Shown in pieces: positions 6,353 through 8,275 of a stretch of 8,275 nt of DNA; the stretch's first letter is position 1, and each line of letters begins with the position of its first letter. Below the pieces are notes generated by a model. That model saw nothing but the letters and a program-made list of their open reading frames with translations, did not search any database and was not told where the DNA came from. The DNA lies in assembly GCA_024276595.1 (NCBI GenBank), contig JAJRWW010000520.1:1-8275 (forward strand), given 5' to 3'. Position numbers and translations under genes: made by a program. The stretch is from Myxococcota bacterium. GTDB taxonomy: Bacteria > Myxococcota_A > Polyangia > HGW-17 > JAJRWW01.

Positions 6353-7138
6353 TCATTGCTTCCCAGCTTCCAGCGCCCTTTGCAACGCATCGTACAGGTC
6401 GTGGGCCGAAAACGGCTTCTGAATGAAGCAAACGTCCGCGTCCAGGACACCATGGTGCACGATGGCATTGTCCGTGTACCCGGACATGTAGACCACCCTC
6501 ATCTGGGGGCGCCGCTTGAGCAGCAGATCTGCCGTCCTTCGGCCGCTCGGTCCGGGCATCACGACGTCGGTCAACAGCAGGTGGATGGTCCCATCGTACC
6601 CATCGGCGACCGTGAGCGCCTCGAGCCCATCTCTGGCCTCCAGCACAGAGTACCCGGCCCGGGCCAGAATACGGGAGGTCATCCGCCGAACAGCGTCCGA
6701 GTCCTCCACCACCAGGACCGTTGTGTCCTGGACGATTCGCACCTGCTCGGCCTCCTGTGGTCCGGGCAGGCCCCAGGTGCTGGCCGGCACATCCAGCGCA
6801 GGAAGATACACCTTGAAGGTGGTGCCCTCACCCGGCTCGCTGTAAAGCCAAATGTTCCCGCCACTCTGTTTCACGATGCCGTAGACTGTGGCCAGCCCCA
6901 AGCCCGTGGAGCGGCTCCTGTCCTTCGTGGAAAAAAACGGCTCGAAGGCGCGACGTCGAACCTCCTCGTCCATGCCGACCCCTGTGTCGCTTACGGCAAG
7001 CATCACGTATCGGCCAGGAGCGACCCCGGGTCTCTCCGCCACATAGGAGTCATCCAATGTCACCAGCGACGTCTCGATGAGCAGAGTCCCACCATCGGGC
7101 ATGGCATCTCGGGCGTTGACCGCGAGGTTCACCACCAC
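6353..7138 (-). CDS. Hybrid histidine kinase, C-terminal fragment: HATPase + receiver (downstream of an in-frame TAG)
   Basis: This fragment is 261 residues if read from the GTG at 7138; the same frame is open back to 7168, directly after the TAG. It carries the ATP-binding domain: N-box NLAVNARDA with Asn8, G1 DTGVGM from Asp51, F-box FEPFFSTK from Phe65 and G2 STGLGLATVYG near 77-87. A full receiver domain follows: acidic pair Glu145-Asp146, phosphoacceptor Asp191 in LTDVVMPG, Ser219 in YMSGY and Lys241 in QKPFS. It lacks its own HisKA domain, which is encoded just upstream in the same frame (7172-8275). No strong Shine-Dalgarno precedes 7138. Expression would need readthrough of the TAG, re-initiation about 30 nt later, or correction of a base error. 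Together with the upstream part it would be a classic GAF-PAS-HisKA-HATPase-REC hybrid kinase. Confidence 0.8.
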   Translation of the reverse strand: MVVNLAVNARDAMPDGGTLLIETSLVTLDDSYVAERPGVAPGRYVMLAVSDTGVGMDEEVRRRAFEPFFSTKDRSRSTGLGLATVYGIVKQSGGNIWLYSEPGEGTTFKVYLPALDVPASTWGLPGPQEAEQVRIVQDTTVLVVEDSDAVRRMTSRILARAGYSVLEARDGLEALTVADGYDGTIHLLLTDVVMPGPSGRRTADLLLKRRPQMRVVYMSGYTDNAIVHHGVLDADVCFIQKPFSAHDLYDALQRALEAGKQ

Positions 7139-7168
7139 CTGCTCTATCTGGCCTGGATCTGCCTTTAC

Positions 7169-7171
7169 CTA
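7169..7171 (-). other. In-frame amber codon interrupting the hybrid kinase
   Basis: Reading minus strand, ...LAPDLS is followed by TAG and then VKADPGQIEQVVVNLAVNAR in the same frame. Related kinases read without a break here (pattern APDLxxVKADPGQIEQ). One base change restores a sense codon, for example TAG to CAG (Gln), so this is a point nonsense change or a base-call error and not a frameshift. Confidence 0.85.
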
Positions 7172-8275
7172 GCTCAGGTCGGGTGCAAGGCAGGTCATGA
7201 GCCGAATGTCATCGCCGATGAGCCGCCTGAGCATCTTCTCGACGTTGAGCACGAGCCGGTTCAGGTCGATCACCTTGGGCTGAAGAACCTGGCGCCGACT
7301 AAATGCGAGGAGCTGGCGAGTCAAGCTCACGGCCCGGTCAGCGGCGCTCTGGATCTGGTCGAGATCCTCGACAAGTGCATCCTCTGCGTGCAGGCCCTCC
7401 CTCAAAAAGCCCACCGAGGCCAAGATGACCGTGAGCAGATTGTTGAAGTCATGGGCCACTCCGCCAGCGAGCTGCCCCACGGTGACGAGCCGCTCCTGAG
7501 CCCGGGCCTGCTGCTCGATCTCCCGCTCGCGGGTCACGTCCTGGAGGGTGAGCACGTAGTGGCGTCCAGTGGCCATCCCATCCCTGACAGCGGCCGCCTG
7601 AACCAGGAGCACCCGCAGATCGCTGCCACTGCCCGTGGTTATCTCCACCGGGGCGTCGACCGCCCGCTGAACGATCTCCTCCAGCTCGTATCCTCCCAGG
7701 TGCTCGAGCCGCATTCCAGGACGCCAGGAAGAGATGTCCACGAGATGATGGAGGACGCGGTCGTTTTGGATCAACACTTCAGCGGTCTCCAGATCCACCA
7801 GCATCACCCCCGAAGGGATGTGCTCCAGCACCTGCTCCAGGCGCCTTCGCTCCGCCGCCACCAGGGTGCGCAGTCGCTCCACCGAGACCGAAGCCTGCTG
7901 CACAACCGACTGCAAGAGGCGAAGATGGTCATCGGAGAAGGCGTCCTGCTGCCCGCTGCACAGCCAGAGCAGACCGATGGTCTGGCGATCCGGCCCCACC
8001 AGGAGGGGCACGTGGATCTCGGAGCCAATTTGCAAGAGGGGCTCCTCGCAGCGGACATTCGACTGCCATCCCTGCTCGCGCCCGTGGTGCGACATCCTTG
8101 CCGCGACGGGCATGACGCCGCTGAGCTCCTCGTATCGTTCACATACCCGCCGCTCTGTCCGAGAAAGAAGCTCGTCGGACACTGGCACCGCCGGATAGCT
8201 GATCAGCTCCTTCACGTCATCGAAGTAAAGCAGCGTGATGGCCAGGTCGTGGTGCAGCACCGGGTGGAGCCCCAC
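7169..8275 (-). CDS. Hybrid histidine kinase, N-terminal fragment: GAF + PAS + HisKA (5' end off the window, ends at TAG)
   Basis: The frame is open at the right edge, so the true start lies beyond 8275; the GTG at the edge is internal. Of the 368 visible residues, about 1-130 look like a GAF domain (IHVPLLVGPDRQTIGLLWL, then FSDDHLRLLQSVVQQASV). A PAS-like domain lies at about 140-247 (LEHIPSGVMLVD to YVLTLQDVTRERE). HisKA follows, with phosphoacceptor His275 in GGVAHDFNNLLTVI and the second helix near 303-330 (AVSLTRQLLAFSRRQ). No membrane segment is visible. It stops at TAG right after LAPDLS, before the ATPase domain that continues in frame at 7168-6353. As it stands the product could dimerise and sense but could not phosphorylate itself. 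The gene is either a recent pseudogene, a split kinase working in trans, or intact with a sequencing error. It heads an apparent operon with the small membrane protein. Confidence 0.8.
   Translation of the reverse strand: MGLHPVLHHDLAITLLYFDDVKELISYPAVPVSDELLSRTERRVCERYEELSGVMPVAARMSHHGREQGWQSNVRCEEPLLQIGSEIHVPLLVGPDRQTIGLLWLCSGQQDAFSDDHLRLLQSVVQQASVSVERLRTLVAAERRRLEQVLEHIPSGVMLVDLETAEVLIQNDRVLHHLVDISSWRPGMRLEHLGGYELEEIVQRAVDAPVEITTGSGSDLRVLLVQAAAVRDGMATGRHYVLTLQDVTREREIEQQARAQERLVTVGQLAGGVAHDFNNLLTVILASVGFLREGLHAEDALVEDLDQIQSAADRAVSLTRQLLAFSRRQVLQPKVIDLNRLVLNVEKMLRRLIGDDIRLMTCLAPDLS

Noticed and set aside
7169..7171. TAG as a pyrrolysine codon or programmed readthrough site
   Set aside because: Histidine kinases are not known pyrrolysine proteins and no recoding structure is apparent; a nonsense change or base error is simpler.
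1..8275. CRISPR arrays, insertion sequences, tRNA or rRNA genes
   Set aside because: No spaced direct repeats, transposase motifs, terminal inverted repeats or cloverleaf sequences were seen on either strand.

Overview
This is a GC-rich, gene-dense bacterial window. The predicted proteins are long, and they include large fused sensor kinases, a WD40 β-propeller and a lipoprotein protease. That mix, with very strong C/G third-position bias in the best-supported genes, suggests a large-genome Myxococcota or other former Deltaproteobacteria. This is a style-based inference: no rRNA, tRNA or taxonomic marker gene lies in the window.

Layout: (1) 1-381, minus strand, the first 127 codons of a GT-B (family 4 type) glycosyltransferase that runs off the left edge. 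(2) 382-705, a divergent intergenic region with a 17-bp perfect palindrome over a candidate promoter for the glycosyltransferase. (3) 706-2661, plus strand, a soluble histidine kinase whose N-terminal half is a tandem duplication of a STAS/SpoIIAA-like module. (4) 2662-2856, an intergenic region with a weak terminator-like structure, a candidate promoter with an overlapping imperfect dyad, and a clear Shine-Dalgarno. (5) 2857-6114, plus strand, a 1085-residue predicted lipoprotein that joins a Lon-type (S16) peptidase domain, with an intact Ser-Lys dyad, to a seven-bladed WD40 propeller and a long basic helical C-terminus. (6) 6167-6343, minus strand, a 58-residue membrane protein with a glycine-rich tail. 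(7) 6353-8275, minus strand, a GAF-PAS-HisKA-HATPase-REC hybrid histidine kinase cut in two by one in-frame TAG at 7169-7171. Its N-terminus lies beyond the right edge.

How they may work together: the hybrid kinase and the small membrane protein are 9 nt apart on one strand and look like an operon, converging on the protease gene. The upstream kinase and the protease are collinear, but a 195-nt gap with its own promoter-like sequence separates them, so co-transcription is uncertain. The most unusual object is the secreted Lon-WD40 lipoprotein. It has no AAA+ unfoldase, so if active it should cleave without ATP outside the cytoplasm, with the propeller perhaps holding substrates or partners. 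The sequence does not prove any functional link between it and the two kinases.
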